From: Fimbriimonas planktonicus
GTDB lineage: Bacteria; Armatimonadota; Fimbriimonadia; Fimbriimonadales; Fimbriimonadaceae
Direction: 5' to 3'
DNA: 64,000 nt
NCBI GenBank assembly: GCA_965234685.1
Contig: OZ248539.1
Coordinates: 248,001-312,000 of the forward strand
Below, piece after piece: positions 1-11,200 of this stretch. Below the pieces are notes generated by a model. It had not been told where the DNA came from, did not search any database, and saw only the letters and a list, made by a program, of their open reading frames with translations. The translations under genes and the position numbers were made by a program. Numbering within the stretch: position 1 is the first letter of the stretch; each line of letters opens with the position of its first letter.

Positions 1-8
1 TCCAACGC

Positions 9-836
9 ATGAAAGGCCGAAACGGATTTACATTAATTGAATTACTGGTGGTGATTGCCATCATCGCCATCCTGGCGGGGATCACTTTCCCTGTTCTGGC
101 CCGGGCCAAAGACGGTGCGTACCGAAGTTCTGACATCAACAACATGAACTCGTTGCGAACGGCGCTTCAGCTTTACAAGGCCGACCAGGGCGCGTATCCG
201 CCTGCTTTGCTCGGATACGTCAACCGGTACGAATCTGGTGCGAATGCCGGAAACATCATTCCAGCAACTCAGCTGAGCGGTGCGCTCTACCCAAAGCGGG
301 TTGACAGCATCGAGACTTTCCGGCCGGCATATAATCGCTCCAGCAACTCGCTCGGCACAACGGCGGTCTGGCCGTCGCGATGGGATAACCCTCTGAACAC
401 CGACCCACTGGCCGAACAGCGATTTGGCCCAGCCGACGGATTCGTGCAGCGCGCGGTTAACACCGGGGCAGGCTGTACCGAAGTAGATAACGAATACTAT
501 TCGGTCAGCGGCTATGACGTCGCAAAGGTCGCAGGCTCCGCAAATCCAGATCAAGTGGAGTTGCGATATGCCCTGTTCTGGACCGGCTACAGCGTGCCAA
601 CCTCGCCATGCGCGACGGACGGTAGCGGACTCGGCTCTTCGGATGACGATCCTCGACAGCTTGGATATTCCGAACCCCCAGAATCCACCGTCATCACGTG
701 GAACAGCTATTTCCGCGAACACGCTAACGGAAACGCCACCCGAGCGAAGCGAGACGTTGTTCTCTTCCTCGGTGGAAGCGCAAAGCCTTTTGACAGTGCC
801 GCCGTCGCCGAACGGTCTTGGCAGGTGAACCCGTAA
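9..836 (+). CDS. Type IV pilin-like / type II secretion pseudopilin (GspG/H or FimU-like)
   Basis: The product is a 275-residue prepilin-like protein. It has a short basic leader ending in Gly, then FTLIELLVVIAIIAILAG, the classic class III signal with Phe at +1 and Glu at +5 of the mature protein. A prepilin peptidase would cut after KGRNG and the hydrophobic helix would pack into a pilus or pseudopilus. The rest is a globular head with no motif I can name. The ATG lies just before the leader and only 8 bases from the window edge, so its upstream region is missing. It is the first of four prepilin-like genes in a row, in the position of FimU/GspH or a major pseudopilin. The family is clear; the subtype is inferred from gene order. 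Confidence 0.9.
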   Translation: MKGRNGFTLIELLVVIAIIAILAGITFPVLARAKDGAYRSSDINNMNSLRTALQLYKADQGAYPPALLGYVNRYESGANAGNIIPATQLSGALYPKRVDSIETFRPAYNRSSNSLGTTAVWPSRWDNPLNTDPLAEQRFGPADGFVQRAVNTGAGCTEVDNEYYSVSGYDVAKVAGSANPDQVELRYALFWTGYSVPTSPCATDGSGLGSSDDDPRQLGYSEPPESTVITWNSYFREHANGNATRAKRDVVLFLGGSAKPFDSAAVAERSWQVNP

Positions 837-853
837 TCTCGGAGGTCGTAACT

Positions 854-2782
854 GTGAACGCACCCCAACCCCGCTCCTTTGGCTCCGCTATGCGCCGTGG
901 TACGACCCTGGTGGAAGTACTCGTGGTCATGGTGATCTTGCTCGTCGGAATCTTGGCGGTCGTCCAGATCTTTCCTCGAGGCTTTCAAATCCTCACCCTG
1001 GCGAAAAAGAACTCCCAGGCAACCCAGCTTTCTCGAGACGAAGCTGAACGGCTCAAGTCTCGTGCCGACGGCATTCCAGAGCAGATTCTTGGCGATGCCC
1101 TGCCAAGTCAGTTGACGCTCCATCCTGAATGTACGGTGGATTCGAGCGGAATCGTTTACAACGCCTCGTCCGTGCCTCAAGGCAACTGGGCCAGCAACGT
1201 TGCAGCTAACCATCGCCGACGGATTCTAGGAGAGGCCCACCGAATTCCCGCCCCTCGACGGCTCGTCAATGGCGCGTTCGGCGGCTTGCTCATTCCAACC
1301 TTTGGCCCAATCGATTCGACCCAAGGGTTTATCGTGAACAGCAGCCCGTTGGCGCAAAACTCCAACCCGCCGCAGGATTTGGCTCTTATCTCGGGTCGCC
1401 TGTACCGAACCGGATTCACGTATTCGCCTTTCGAATATTTCGTGCGGGACGCGTCGAACTCAACCGTTTCCCTCTTCCTGCCAACCGGTCCGATCACTCT
1501 CTTCCGCGTCAGCTTTTACGCTTTGATCCAAACTGCCGACGGAGTTGACAAGCGGTATTACCGCAACGTTGAAGTGCCGATCGCAGACACGGCCCTGGAT
1601 GGCCCGAGTGGAAATCAGCCGTTCCTGCGCCTTGATCTGAGCACGGACGTTGTCAATCCACTGCTTGCCGGCGGCGAAACTTTCATTGCAATCAATCCAG
1701 ATTCGTTGAAAGTTGCCCGGGCGATGCGAAGCGTCACGATTTTCTCGGACAGTCCGTTCGAGTACATCCCGGTTGACGATAGTCTCGGAACGATTTTGGT
1801 GAACCCCCTCACCAACGGTTTGACCGTGCCGACGGCGAATGGTCGTCAGCCGCTCGGAGTGGTTTTGGACTACACCGTACAGGACTGGCGCGAGTTGCGC
1901 AGCGAGTTCCGCATTACTAATATTGAGCAGGGCCAATTCCGGTTGCCGATTGCTCCGATCAAAGTATCGGGCCAAAACGGTCCGGACGGTCTGAGATTGA
2001 CTTCGATGGGTGCAAGCGATGATCCGATCATCGAAGGACAAACCGAACGAAGCTCATTCCTGACGATCGTTGATCTGGAAACCGGAGCTTACGTTTCTGA
2101 GCACCGCCCAGGGACCAAGGCAGACTTGACGCTGACGATCAACAAGAGTCTTGGCCTGATCACCTTTGTCGATACCAATGCGACGAGAGATGGCATTCAG
2201 ATTTTCTTGATCGATCCGTTCTCCGGTGCCCAACGAGAAGTTGACATCGAGGGGCGAGCTTTCCGAGCCGTTTACATGGCGAAAGAAGAGTGGGCGGTTC
2301 AGGTCATCAAGCCCGCATCTCAGTACTTTGCTTCGCCGATTTTGCCTGGTTCGGGTGAGTTCTACATCGGTGGGTCAAGCTCAGTCATCGGCGGTGCGAC
2401 GACTCGAATCTACTTCCCCGCGGAAGATGTCGAGCAAAAGGTCACGATCTCGGAGATTCACTATCTGGACGGTGGCGGAAATCGCCGCACGCTCAGCGGA
2501 AAGGACTTCGTCATCCGTAACGATGCTGGCAACGTGATTCCAAGACCTTACATTGATATTCGCGATGCGGATGCTGCTGCCGTAACTTTTGCGTACGATG
2601 CCGCGCCCGCCGTTCGAGGCATCAAAGGCGGATCGATCTCGGTTCGAACCCTTTGGAACCCCGATAGCTTCGGTCTCAGCGCCTCTAGTCCCGATAATGT
2701 TCGGGCCCTGGAACGATTTACTCGCGGGTACCGCCGAACAACCGTGCAAACGTTTATTGAACGTGGCGAGGTGCAGAATTGA
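854..2782 (+). CDS. Prepilin-like minor pilin (PilV/GspI position)
   Basis: This is a large prepilin-like protein of about 642 residues. The leader ends in MRRG and the mature helix begins TTLVEVLVVMVILLVG, with Glu at +5. I chose GTG at 854 because a GGAGGT Shine-Dalgarno lies at 841-846 with 7 bases of spacing; the in-frame TTG at 818 overlaps the previous gene and has no such site. ATG at 890 (MRRG) is a weaker alternative. The head is far larger than the 120-200 residues typical of PilV or GspI and looks like beta-rich extracellular sequence. It follows the FimU/GspH-like gene and overlaps the stop region of the next gene, consistent with one transcript. Confidence 0.85.
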   Translation: MNAPQPRSFGSAMRRGTTLVEVLVVMVILLVGILAVVQIFPRGFQILTLAKKNSQATQLSRDEAERLKSRADGIPEQILGDALPSQLTLHPECTVDSSGIVYNASSVPQGNWASNVAANHRRRILGEAHRIPAPRRLVNGAFGGLLIPTFGPIDSTQGFIVNSSPLAQNSNPPQDLALISGRLYRTGFTYSPFEYFVRDASNSTVSLFLPTGPITLFRVSFYALIQTADGVDKRYYRNVEVPIADTALDGPSGNQPFLRLDLSTDVVNPLLAGGETFIAINPDSLKVARAMRSVTIFSDSPFEYIPVDDSLGTILVNPLTNGLTVPTANGRQPLGVVLDYTVQDWRELRSEFRITNIEQGQFRLPIAPIKVSGQNGPDGLRLTSMGASDDPIIEGQTERSSFLTIVDLETGAYVSEHRPGTKADLTLTINKSLGLITFVDTNATRDGIQIFLIDPFSGAQREVDIEGRAFRAVYMAKEEWAVQVIKPASQYFASPILPGSGEFYIGGSSSVIGGATTRIYFPAEDVEQKVTISEIHYLDGGGNRRTLSGKDFVIRNDAGNVIPRPYIDIRDADAAAVTFAYDAAPAVRGIKGGSISVRTLWNPDSFGLSASSPDNVRALERFTRGYRRTTVQTFIERGEVQN

Positions 2783-5064
2783 TGCGACGCAAATTGGCTT
2801 ACACGATCGTTGAGTTGCTCACGGTCATCGCGATCTCCGCGATCTTGTTGACCCTGATCATCCTTCCGGTTATTCAGAGCTTTAACCTCACTCGTCAAGC
2901 ACAGGCTCTTTCGGATGCTCAGGAGTTGGGCAAGCGACTAACCGAGCGCGTTAGTCGAGAGGTCTCCAACGCGGTTGCGGTTCGTGGCGCTTCTGCCGTG
3001 TTCGTTACCGTCAACGGAACAAGTGTTCGTGTGCCGAGTACATCGCTCGTAGTTCGCGTACCTCGGGTCAACGCTGATGGTTCAGTTCTGCTGCCAAGGC
3101 AGGAGGTGGATGTTCTTGCTCCATACACCCGAATGGACCTGATCATTCCGGCTCAGACCGGACAGCGCGGTCCAACCGGTGGATTCATCGATCCGATCAC
3201 CGGCAAAGAGGACCCTACGCTGCAGAACTTCAAGGGCCAAACTCAGCTCCCGGTTGCACCCGGTGCGACGATTGTCCGTTACTTCGTCGGCCTGCGCGAT
3301 CCATTCCAGCCGTACAACAACCCGTATGACGGATTGTTGTTGGCTCGAAACGGAGCGCGGGACAATCTGTACGTCCTTTACCGGGCGGAAGTGCAGCCAC
3401 GCGTATTCCAAACCATTGCGGGAAACAACGTCTACGCTGCCAATCTTCAGTACTTTGAAGCGGATGCGAACAGTCAGCCGATCCTTGACGATCCTCGATT
3501 CTTCATACCAAACTTCGATGGAGCGGGCGCGGTTATCACCAACGATGCCAAGGCAGACCGGATCCGAAACTGGCTCCGACGATCAGTTGTGCAAACCGAA
3601 GTTTCTCGGTATGACATGTTGCAGACGGTTTACGACCTGAACAGCCGCCGCGTGCAAAACCGTTCCGGCATTCCAACGGTGATTCCTCTCGTCCAGTTCC
3701 GTCCAACTCGAGTGGCGAGTGAGCCTGCAGAAGGCCAAATCGCTGTTCGGTTGGGCCAAGAAACGGACAACGCAGATCGAATTGCGCCAGATGTCTTCAC
3801 CACCAAACTGGGACTTTGGAGCAACGCCACGGTTAGAACTTGGCCAGCTGGCTGGTCGAACCTCGCGGTCGGAAATGAGTATCTCGTTGGCCGCACGGAT
3901 GCTAACAATGGCCTCCCCGGTGCCGCTCCTGGATTCAGCATTTACGCATACGATCCCGATGGTCCGATCGCCGACGACTTCTTGGGCGGGATTGAGGTCT
4001 TCGACCTTTCCACCTACGATTCGGTGCAACTCAGTGGACAGCGCTACCCATTCACTCAGGCAGTTCAGGCAGCAAACCTTCGATCCAACTGGCTCAATGA
4101 CCCGGCGGCTCGAAGCATCTTCACGCCGTACGTCTTCGATGGCGCTAAAGGTCGGATCATTGCTAGCTTCGGCATCAACGAAGTCGGAAGTTCATCGATT
4201 GCTCCTCCGATTGACAACCCAGGAAACCTGCCTACCATCGCCAGCGGTGCGGCCGAAACGCCTCGCACTGCAGCGAACCTGGCCGGCAATTTCTATGACG
4301 CCGCATTCTCTACGGTCAATCAGCGCTTTAACAAGGTGTGGGACATGTGGGAAACGGACACGACGAACGCTTTTGGCGTGCGGAATCTGGATCAGAGCCG
4401 AATTCACCGGTTTATCGACCTTCGAGTGCTGAACCAGCCCGACGGCACCACGAGCCCGCTCAACCCGAACCTCGGATTCAAGGTTGCCATCGTTCCTGGC
4501 AGCGAAATCGTTACCGGGCCGGACCAAAATGCTGGTCCGAACTTTGGACAGCCTGTTCGCTACGTTCGAGTGAGCACGAACCCTGGGCCGAACCAGTACC
4601 GGATCAACTACACCAGCCAACTGGAGCCCGGTCTGAACGGCGGCGCGCCTGATTATTCGCTGATCGGACTTTCTGGTACTGCGCTCTCAGGATTTGATCC
4701 TGCCGTCTACAACGCCCAGAACTTTGCCAGCGCGATCATTCAGCCGCAGTTCAAGGCTGGTTATGTTCAGTTCAACTCCGATCCGAATACGCCGATCCCA
4801 GATGGGAACATTCGTGTCTCCTACCGATTCCAATTTACGGGAGCCCTTTCGGGAGCCCAGTCGGGCGGCCAGTCGGGCGGCCAGTCGGGACCCCCGTCGG
4901 GTGCCTCAACCGGTGCGAAGACAGATATTTTCGCCGTGGACTACGACTCTCGTGAACTGATGTCTATCTTGCTTTCGATTCGCAACTATCCGCAGTCCAA
5001 CTTGCCTAACCCACAGAACGTCACGTTGAAGGCGACGGCAAAGGTACGGAACTTCATCCGATGA
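2782..5064 (+). CDS. Prepilin-like minor pilin (PilW/GspJ position)
   Basis: The product has 760 residues and begins with MRRKLA followed by YTIVELLTVIAISAILLTLI, a pilin helix with Glu at +5. The residue before the predicted cleavage site is Ala rather than Gly, a tolerated but uncommon choice. The ATG at 2782 overlaps the previous stop codon and has a GAGGTG site about 8 bases upstream; TTG at 2779 is possible but less likely. The long head is not recognisable by motif. Near the C terminus (about residues 688-712) is a Ser/Gly-rich stretch with SGGQ-type repeats, probably a flexible linker. Gene order suggests the PilW/GspJ slot of a tip complex. Confidence 0.85.
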   Translation: MRRKLAYTIVELLTVIAISAILLTLIILPVIQSFNLTRQAQALSDAQELGKRLTERVSREVSNAVAVRGASAVFVTVNGTSVRVPSTSLVVRVPRVNADGSVLLPRQEVDVLAPYTRMDLIIPAQTGQRGPTGGFIDPITGKEDPTLQNFKGQTQLPVAPGATIVRYFVGLRDPFQPYNNPYDGLLLARNGARDNLYVLYRAEVQPRVFQTIAGNNVYAANLQYFEADANSQPILDDPRFFIPNFDGAGAVITNDAKADRIRNWLRRSVVQTEVSRYDMLQTVYDLNSRRVQNRSGIPTVIPLVQFRPTRVASEPAEGQIAVRLGQETDNADRIAPDVFTTKLGLWSNATVRTWPAGWSNLAVGNEYLVGRTDANNGLPGAAPGFSIYAYDPDGPIADDFLGGIEVFDLSTYDSVQLSGQRYPFTQAVQAANLRSNWLNDPAARSIFTPYVFDGAKGRIIASFGINEVGSSSIAPPIDNPGNLPTIASGAAETPRTAANLAGNFYDAAFSTVNQRFNKVWDMWETDTTNAFGVRNLDQSRIHRFIDLRVLNQPDGTTSPLNPNLGFKVAIVPGSEIVTGPDQNAGPNFGQPVRYVRVSTNPGPNQYRINYTSQLEPGLNGGAPDYSLIGLSGTALSGFDPAVYNAQNFASAIIQPQFKAGYVQFNSDPNTPIPDGNIRVSYRFQFTGALSGAQSGGQSGGQSGPPSGASTGAKTDIFAVDYDSRELMSILLSIRNYPQSNLPNPQNVTLKATAKVRNFIR
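4850..4915 (+). repeat. Short in-frame SGGQ/SGA repeat
   Basis: Several near-identical copies of a 12-base unit (cagtcgggcggc and variants such as ccctcgggagcc) run in frame inside the PilW-like gene. They encode SGA-Q-SGGQ-SGGQ-SGPP-SGAS. The length is likely to vary between strains by slippage, and the encoded segment is a low-complexity linker. Confidence 0.6.
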
Positions 5065-5078
5065 GGAGCCTCGAATCC

Positions 5079-8000
5079 ATGAGAAACAGAAGTCACAACC
5101 CGCAGCGTGGTCAGACGATCATCGTCGCGCTGATCGTCCTGGGCTTGTTGCTCATTCTTGGGCTGGTCTTTCTTGGCATCATCAACAACAGCATTCAGGG
5201 CAGTGCGCGACAGCAGACACGAAGCGTTGCGAATGATCTAGCGGAAGCGGGTGTTCGATACGCCCACTCCCAGTTGCTGCGCAGCCCCGAAGGTGCCGAC
5301 TGGCGCGGAGCAACCACTCCGCCAACCCCAGTGAACGGCCAGCCGAACTTGACGCGGGACCCTGATGCCATTTACACCCGATTGGCATCTGGATTCAGCC
5401 TTACAAATGGCCAGTTCGATCGAGGCGGTCCCGATGGCCTTGGACCGTTCGTTCGAATCAACTTTGAGTCGGGCCGAGCGCTCGTGCGGGTTCGGTACGC
5501 ACCAAGCGACGCTAACATCTTTACCGCCAACCCTGCAGGTTCCCTGCGGAGCCCCGGCGCGGTTCGAAACTACTTGGTCATCGAATCGGTTGGCCGATCT
5601 GGTCGGTATGTGGACAACGATCCAACGTCGGCTCAGGCCGGAACCGCGATTCAGTTCCAAGGCTTTGCCAACGCGGCTACCTTTAACACCGCGCTCGGCG
5701 AGTTCCGACGACGCGTTCAGACGGCGAACAACCGAATTCTCACGGCGTTCGTTCCGATTGGCATCACCGAGACGGCGCGCTTTATTACGAACAAGAACCG
5801 GGAAACGCGACCCGCAGAAATCGGCGTACCGTCTGACCTCGGTGCGACGTACGTCAATCCAACAACCGGAATCCCGTTCAGCGTTGGACAATTCTTGCCA
5901 ACCCAGCTTGGATTGAGCTCGATTGAAGAGGCTCAGAACCTGAGCGTTCTGTACAACATCGGCGGACTCGGATCGCTGCACAGCAATGCGGATATCGCGG
6001 TCTACGGAACGGTCAACCTGTTCGCGAACGCGACTCTAGGCGACCAGTTCACGGTTGCCGGAAACATCACCGGCGCCGACGGAGCTCAGTTGGTTGTGCG
6101 CAATCGAGAGCTCAATAGCTCGACTTCCGCCTGGAACACGTTCACGACCACGTTGAACGCGGGCAATGAGCTTGAAAGCCGATCGAACACCTTTACGACC
6201 GCTCGTGGCATCGTTCGCGACGGTCTGGCAAGCACAGATACGGACGGATTTGCACGTGGAGTTGGCTACAAGACCCCGCCATCCATCGCGATTACCGACC
6301 CGGAAACGAACGAGAACCGATACGTCCAGATGACCCGCGAAAGCGGATTGGCGGCGGGCAGCGGGAACAGTGGCCGCTTCGGACACGGATCGGGCATCTA
6401 CATCGACAACTTTGCGGATCGACAGTCGGCTCAAACCGAGTCGGGTCGGCAAGCAAACGGCGGCAGTTCTTCGATGGTCTTCGACTGGTTGAATCCTAAC
6501 CATCCGGAGAGCAAGTACTGGTTTGGCAGCTTCTATCTGCCACCGGGAGCAAACATTGAGTTCCGAAATGATGGATTCATCATCTCGCGAGACGGTCGCG
6601 CTCCGGCAGAGGAACGATTCTGGAGAAATCCGGCTGGCGTAAGCTCGAACAGCAGTGCGATTCGATACCGGTTGGGACCTGGAACCGACGGTCGAGTTCA
6701 CGTTGTGAACACGTTCACCGCGGGACTGACAAGTATCGACGGAACGTTGTCTGCGAACGATTATCAGCTCGGACCAGCCTTTAACGGCACGATCTACACC
6801 GAAGGCAATGCTCGCGTTCGTGGAGTTATTCCAACTGACATCCAGATCACCCTGGTCTCCAACGCATCGGTTTACGTTGAAGGAAGCTTGACGAAGGGCA
6901 TCACCGGTAACGACTGGACGGCACGAAACCAGGCTGATCCTGAGTTCACGGCTCGTGGCGCTCGAATGCAGCGACCCAGTCGCTCGATGCTTGCACTGTT
7001 GGCACGAGACTACGTTGTGGTTAACACCACGATGTTCGTTGGACCAAGTCCGCTCCAGCCGCTCGAGAATGGCCGGGATGCATCTACGATTCGACTGCGA
7101 CAAGATGCAGGGGCAAACCCGCTTGCTTTGATTAGCGAATTCGTGCTCGGCGCAGGCGCTCCGGCAGACACCTACAACCCTTCGGCTTGGGTGTCGGCTC
7201 CAGTCAGCTATCGAGACGCAATCACGAACACGCAGATTCAGACAAATTTGCTGATGTCTCACACGATGGAGGATGGTGCGGCCGACCGCAGCTTCTTCTC
7301 GATGAGCGTCAATCCTGGATTGTACGACGGCGCCATTCAACCGCCAGCGTCGACCTACCTGTGGCCAAACAACGAATCGAACGCAGCCGCGGCCATTCTT
7401 GGCTCCGCCGCACCTACGATTCCGATCAACGGCTTTGGCGTCGAGAACTGGCAACGCTATCCGAAGTTCGAATCTTCGGCCCACACCTTGCTCGATCCGG
7501 CTAGCTTCAACACCACAGGACTTGGCTTGACGTGTACGGCATCAACGGGTTCGTACCAACTGTTCCCCGAGGCGACAAACACGATGGTGATTGCCCCGAA
7601 CCAGTTGAACAACCTGGCAACGAACGATTATCTGTTGCGAAAGATTGCGCTCGCTCCGCACGATATTCGGATCGAAGCTCTGATGTATGCCGAAGAGGGA
7701 TCGTTCTTCGTAATCCCGGGAACATGGTTCAACGCTGATCCAAACGATCGACGCGACACCTACCTGGCTCGCCTAGATGTCCTCCGCGCCGGCCGAACGG
7801 AAGCAGAGGCCCGACAACTCGCCGACGATGAGCGCCGAACGAACTTTGGTTCTTCCGCCCTCACGCCATTCTTTGGTGAACCACTCGACGTACGAGTGAT
7901 CATCACGGGCGCGGTTTCAGAAAACATGCCGCCAAGCATGAGCGAGCAGAGCGAATGGATTCGAAAGTGGGGCTGGATCCCCGGCAAGTTGGGTGCGACG

Positions 8001-8243
8001 GATCAGAACATTCCGGCATCTCACGCACGGTCGAATCCTGGATTCGACGGTGCCGGGAACAACTTCGCTTCGAACTTGATCATTGGATACGATCCGGTGC
8101 TGGCCTCTGGCCGAAGTGACGGATTTGCGAACGTTGCCAGCGAACAGCGCATCTTGCGCCAAGACTCGGTTGGGCGAGTGCTCCCGCCGCTACCTCGGTT
8201 GCCGGTTAGCCCGGCCCTGGCCTACTTTGGAGATTTGAACTAA
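5079..8243 (+). CDS. PilX/GspK-like minor pilin with very large head
   Basis: The product has about 1054 residues. A basic leader (MRNRSHNPQRG) precedes a single hydrophobic helix QTIIVALIVLGLLLILG, then a polar stretch rich in Ala, Gln and Arg. The helix resembles PilX/GspK, which characteristically lack the Glu at +5 found in other pilins; here that position is Val. ATG at 5079 has AGGAG at 5064-5068, whereas ATG at 5061 overlaps the previous stop without a Shine-Dalgarno. GspK is the largest minor pseudopilin, about 300 residues in model systems, so this head is unusually large. It is the fourth prepilin-like gene in the series and directly precedes the giant secreted protein genes, as pilX precedes pilY1. 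Confidence 0.75.
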   Translation: MRNRSHNPQRGQTIIVALIVLGLLLILGLVFLGIINNSIQGSARQQTRSVANDLAEAGVRYAHSQLLRSPEGADWRGATTPPTPVNGQPNLTRDPDAIYTRLASGFSLTNGQFDRGGPDGLGPFVRINFESGRALVRVRYAPSDANIFTANPAGSLRSPGAVRNYLVIESVGRSGRYVDNDPTSAQAGTAIQFQGFANAATFNTALGEFRRRVQTANNRILTAFVPIGITETARFITNKNRETRPAEIGVPSDLGATYVNPTTGIPFSVGQFLPTQLGLSSIEEAQNLSVLYNIGGLGSLHSNADIAVYGTVNLFANATLGDQFTVAGNITGADGAQLVVRNRELNSSTSAWNTFTTTLNAGNELESRSNTFTTARGIVRDGLASTDTDGFARGVGYKTPPSIAITDPETNENRYVQMTRESGLAAGSGNSGRFGHGSGIYIDNFADRQSAQTESGRQANGGSSSMVFDWLNPNHPESKYWFGSFYLPPGANIEFRNDGFIISRDGRAPAEERFWRNPAGVSSNSSAIRYRLGPGTDGRVHVVNTFTAGLTSIDGTLSANDYQLGPAFNGTIYTEGNARVRGVIPTDIQITLVSNASVYVEGSLTKGITGNDWTARNQADPEFTARGARMQRPSRSMLALLARDYVVVNTTMFVGPSPLQPLENGRDASTIRLRQDAGANPLALISEFVLGAGAPADTYNPSAWVSAPVSYRDAITNTQIQTNLLMSHTMEDGAADRSFFSMSVNPGLYDGAIQPPASTYLWPNNESNAAAAILGSAAPTIPINGFGVENWQRYPKFESSAHTLLDPASFNTTGLGLTCTASTGSYQLFPEATNTMVIAPNQLNNLATNDYLLRKIALAPHDIRIEALMYAEEGSFFVIPGTWFNADPNDRRDTYLARLDVLRAGRTEAEARQLADDERRTNFGSSALTPFFGEPLDVRVIITGAVSENMPPSMSEQSEWIRKWGWIPGKLGATDQNIPASHARSNPGFDGAGNNFASNLIIGYDPVLASGRSDGFANVASEQRILRQDSVGRVLPPLPRLPVSPALAYFGDLN

Positions 8244-8245
8244 TC

Positions 8246-11200
8246 ATGTTGCGGAACCTTCTGTTGACCACCTTGGTCGCGGCTTCGAGCCTTTCGCTCG
8301 CAGCGCCCCAGAGCTTCTCTAGCCGCATTACGAACGTCCGTGCGGGCGTCGTGGTGCTTGAAGCAGACAGCGGCGGAGGACTTCCGGCACGAACCACGGC
8401 GCCTTTTGCCTGGCTGAATCTCGACCGTGCCACCGGCGTCAAGCCTGCGGGCTGGAGCATCGACAATCCGTACTCGCCGGGTGCGGTTTCCACTCAGACG
8501 GCTATCCGGTGGTCGGCGCTTATTCCTTCGCTCGGCGGCGCGCCGGTTCCGGTTGTTTCAGACCGAATCGCGCGAACGGAAGCCTCCTACTGGGAAGTGT
8601 TCCTTACGGGAATCACGGATACGCAGCTTTCGAACTACGACGTTTTGCTCGTTGCACCATCGGTCAATGTTCAGCTGAACACGGTTGAACGAGAGAAGCT
8701 TCGAAAGTTTGTTGACCAAGGTGGCGTACTTTGGGTCGATTACGGTGCGGCTCAAAATCCGGCCGATCTCATCAATAACATGCCGATCGCGGTCCGGCTT
8801 CAGTCGGTTCCGGGCAACTTGTCGCAACAGGCAGACTTCCGGCAGTCATTGCTGTCTTCGCCTTTCGGACTAACGGCTTCAGATATGGGCCTTTTGAACG
8901 TGCCCTACGGTAACCCATGGCTCATGGGCGAAGTTCGACCGGCTGACCTCACGCTGCCAAACCTGTTTCTCGGCCTGAGCGGAGAAAGCTACAACAGACT
9001 TCAGAGCGTCGCGAAGGTTGGAAACACCTTTGATTCGGTTTCGATCGGTCGCATCGGCGATGGATTCGTCGTTTTCACCGCTCGTGGCATTGCTCACAAG
9101 CTGAACGAAACAACGGTTCGAAACGCGACCACCGGTCGGTACGTTGTGAGTCCGAACCAGGGCTACCGGGCCGGGGACACTCTCGCTAGCACCCGTGGCA
9201 CCGCTGCCGCACGTTTCGCAATCAACGTCATCAGCCTGAGCAGTTCTTTCCGACAGCAAAACGGCGGTAGCCGACGGCAGGGAAGCATCGCGACGAGCGT
9301 GGTGGCTCCGCCATCCCTTCGGTTCAGTACCACGGCGGGTGCGGGAAGTCCAAACCCGGCCGCAAACACTCAGCCCGTTATCTACAAGAACATCTTGGTG
9401 GTCAACGGATCGGACAACCGACTGCGTGCCTACGACACCGATCCATCGCGAGACATTGATGGTGATGGCAACCCAGACGATGGCGCACCGGACTTTAACC
9501 TCGGTTCACCTTACGATCTGATCTGGACGAGTCGACCGCTTTCCAGCCCTTCGTCTTCGCCGACCGCAACTACGATAGAGAATCCTTCCATCGTCTTGCG
9601 ATCAAAGGATCAGGTCCTTGTCACCGAGCTCAACGGATCCGTTTCGAGCTTCCCGCTTTTGCCGATTAACCCGGCTACGGGTTACTTGCGACAGGATGCG
9701 TCCGTCACGAACCTTGCCCACGATTTCCAGGTCGGAACGCCGAACGGTACCAACGTCAACGTTGGTGGCGTGGTCAACTCGCCGACCGTACACGAGGGAC
9801 AGGCTTTCGTTGCTGACAACGCAACAAACGGCGGTCAGACGCGTGGCCGAGTCTGGATGTTTGATCTCGCCACCGGAACGCGAATTGCGAGCACGACGAA
9901 CTTCGCCCTGGGCGGAACCGGCTCGCGAGTCACGATGCCTCAGGTCAGCTTCTCGCCGACAATAGGCTATGTTCCAATTCAGGACAACAGCGGCGGATTC
10001 GATCGACTTCTGTACTATCCAACGCTTCCTACCGGAACGAACATCAACTCCGCAGCGGGTATTGCCAGTATCTGGATTGGTGCACGTGGTGAAAAACCTT
10101 CGGACGTGACCGTTGACTCGGGTTCAAATCGACTTCTGGTGTCGACCCGAGCAAGCAGCCAGGGTGGTTTGCCCGTGTTTACGCCGAGCGTGGGATCGGC
10201 CTACCGATCCTTGGCGCCACGAATCACGGTAATTGATCAGGCCGGAAACCCTTGGACGCAGGCGCAGATGGCGGCCTTCTTCACGGACTCTGCGCCGATG
10301 AACATGGATGCCGGCGTGGTTGGCTTCCAGCTTCGAACGGGTGTCACCTGGCCGAACGAAGATGGCTCCACCGCGAACGATGTTGACATTCGAATCGACT
10401 ACACCGTTGATTGGGGTGCTGGCAACGTCGAGGAACTCACCGGTGCCTTCCGCGGCAACATCAACCTTCCTGACAACGGAAACAACCGCCGGATTATTGG
10501 CTCGATCGCCATGGGCCCGACCGGAACGCTGTTCTTTAACAGCACGGGTTCAATCGCGGGTGACGGTGGTGCGTTCTATGGCATTCGAGAGGAAGGCCGA
10601 GGCATCTTCAAATGTCTGATTCGATACGAAGTTTTCGACCAGCATCGCATCGCGATGAACGACGGCACGTCGATCAACTACGAGCCAACAATCATCGATG
10701 TTGACAACGTGAACGACTACGTTCCTTCGGCAAATGCGAACGACTCGAGACTTCGAGGATTCCTGCTTCGGGGATCGCCGGTCATTCGAAACGGCCAGGT
10801 ATTCATCGCCGCGCAAGCATCGAAATTCATCACGATTCCTGGTTTCGGTCGCGTTCCTGCACCGGTCGCCGTATTGATGGCATTCAATGCGGATCCCGGT
10901 TTGCCCGAGATTCCTGTCGGTCGATTCCCGGCTGGCTCGGCGCTGGTTCAGCCGGACCTGGGCCGCAGTTCGGCAGCTTCTAGCGGCGGAATCAAGCAGC
11001 CAGACCAGTTCAGCATCCTGAACACGAACTACGATTACGACGAAACCCGGGGCGTGGTCCGAATCAGCAGCCTCATGGGCAACGACCGAGGAGTTATTCA
11101 GAACTCGCTCAGCTTGAGTCAGCCGGTTATTGTTCGCCGATCGGATGGCACGGATCGTCTGGTGGAGCCAAACAACGTTGGTGGCCGCTGGAGTCCGCTC

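Noticed and set aside
42..863. Reverse-strand open frame of 273 codons opposite the first prepilin gene
   Set aside because: The forward product has a clear prepilin signal and the reverse translation is Arg-rich with no motif, so it is a shadow frame.
6036..7484. Reverse-strand open frame of 482 codons inside the PilX-like gene
   Set aside because: No ribosome site, no domain, composition typical of antisense to GC-rich coding sequence.
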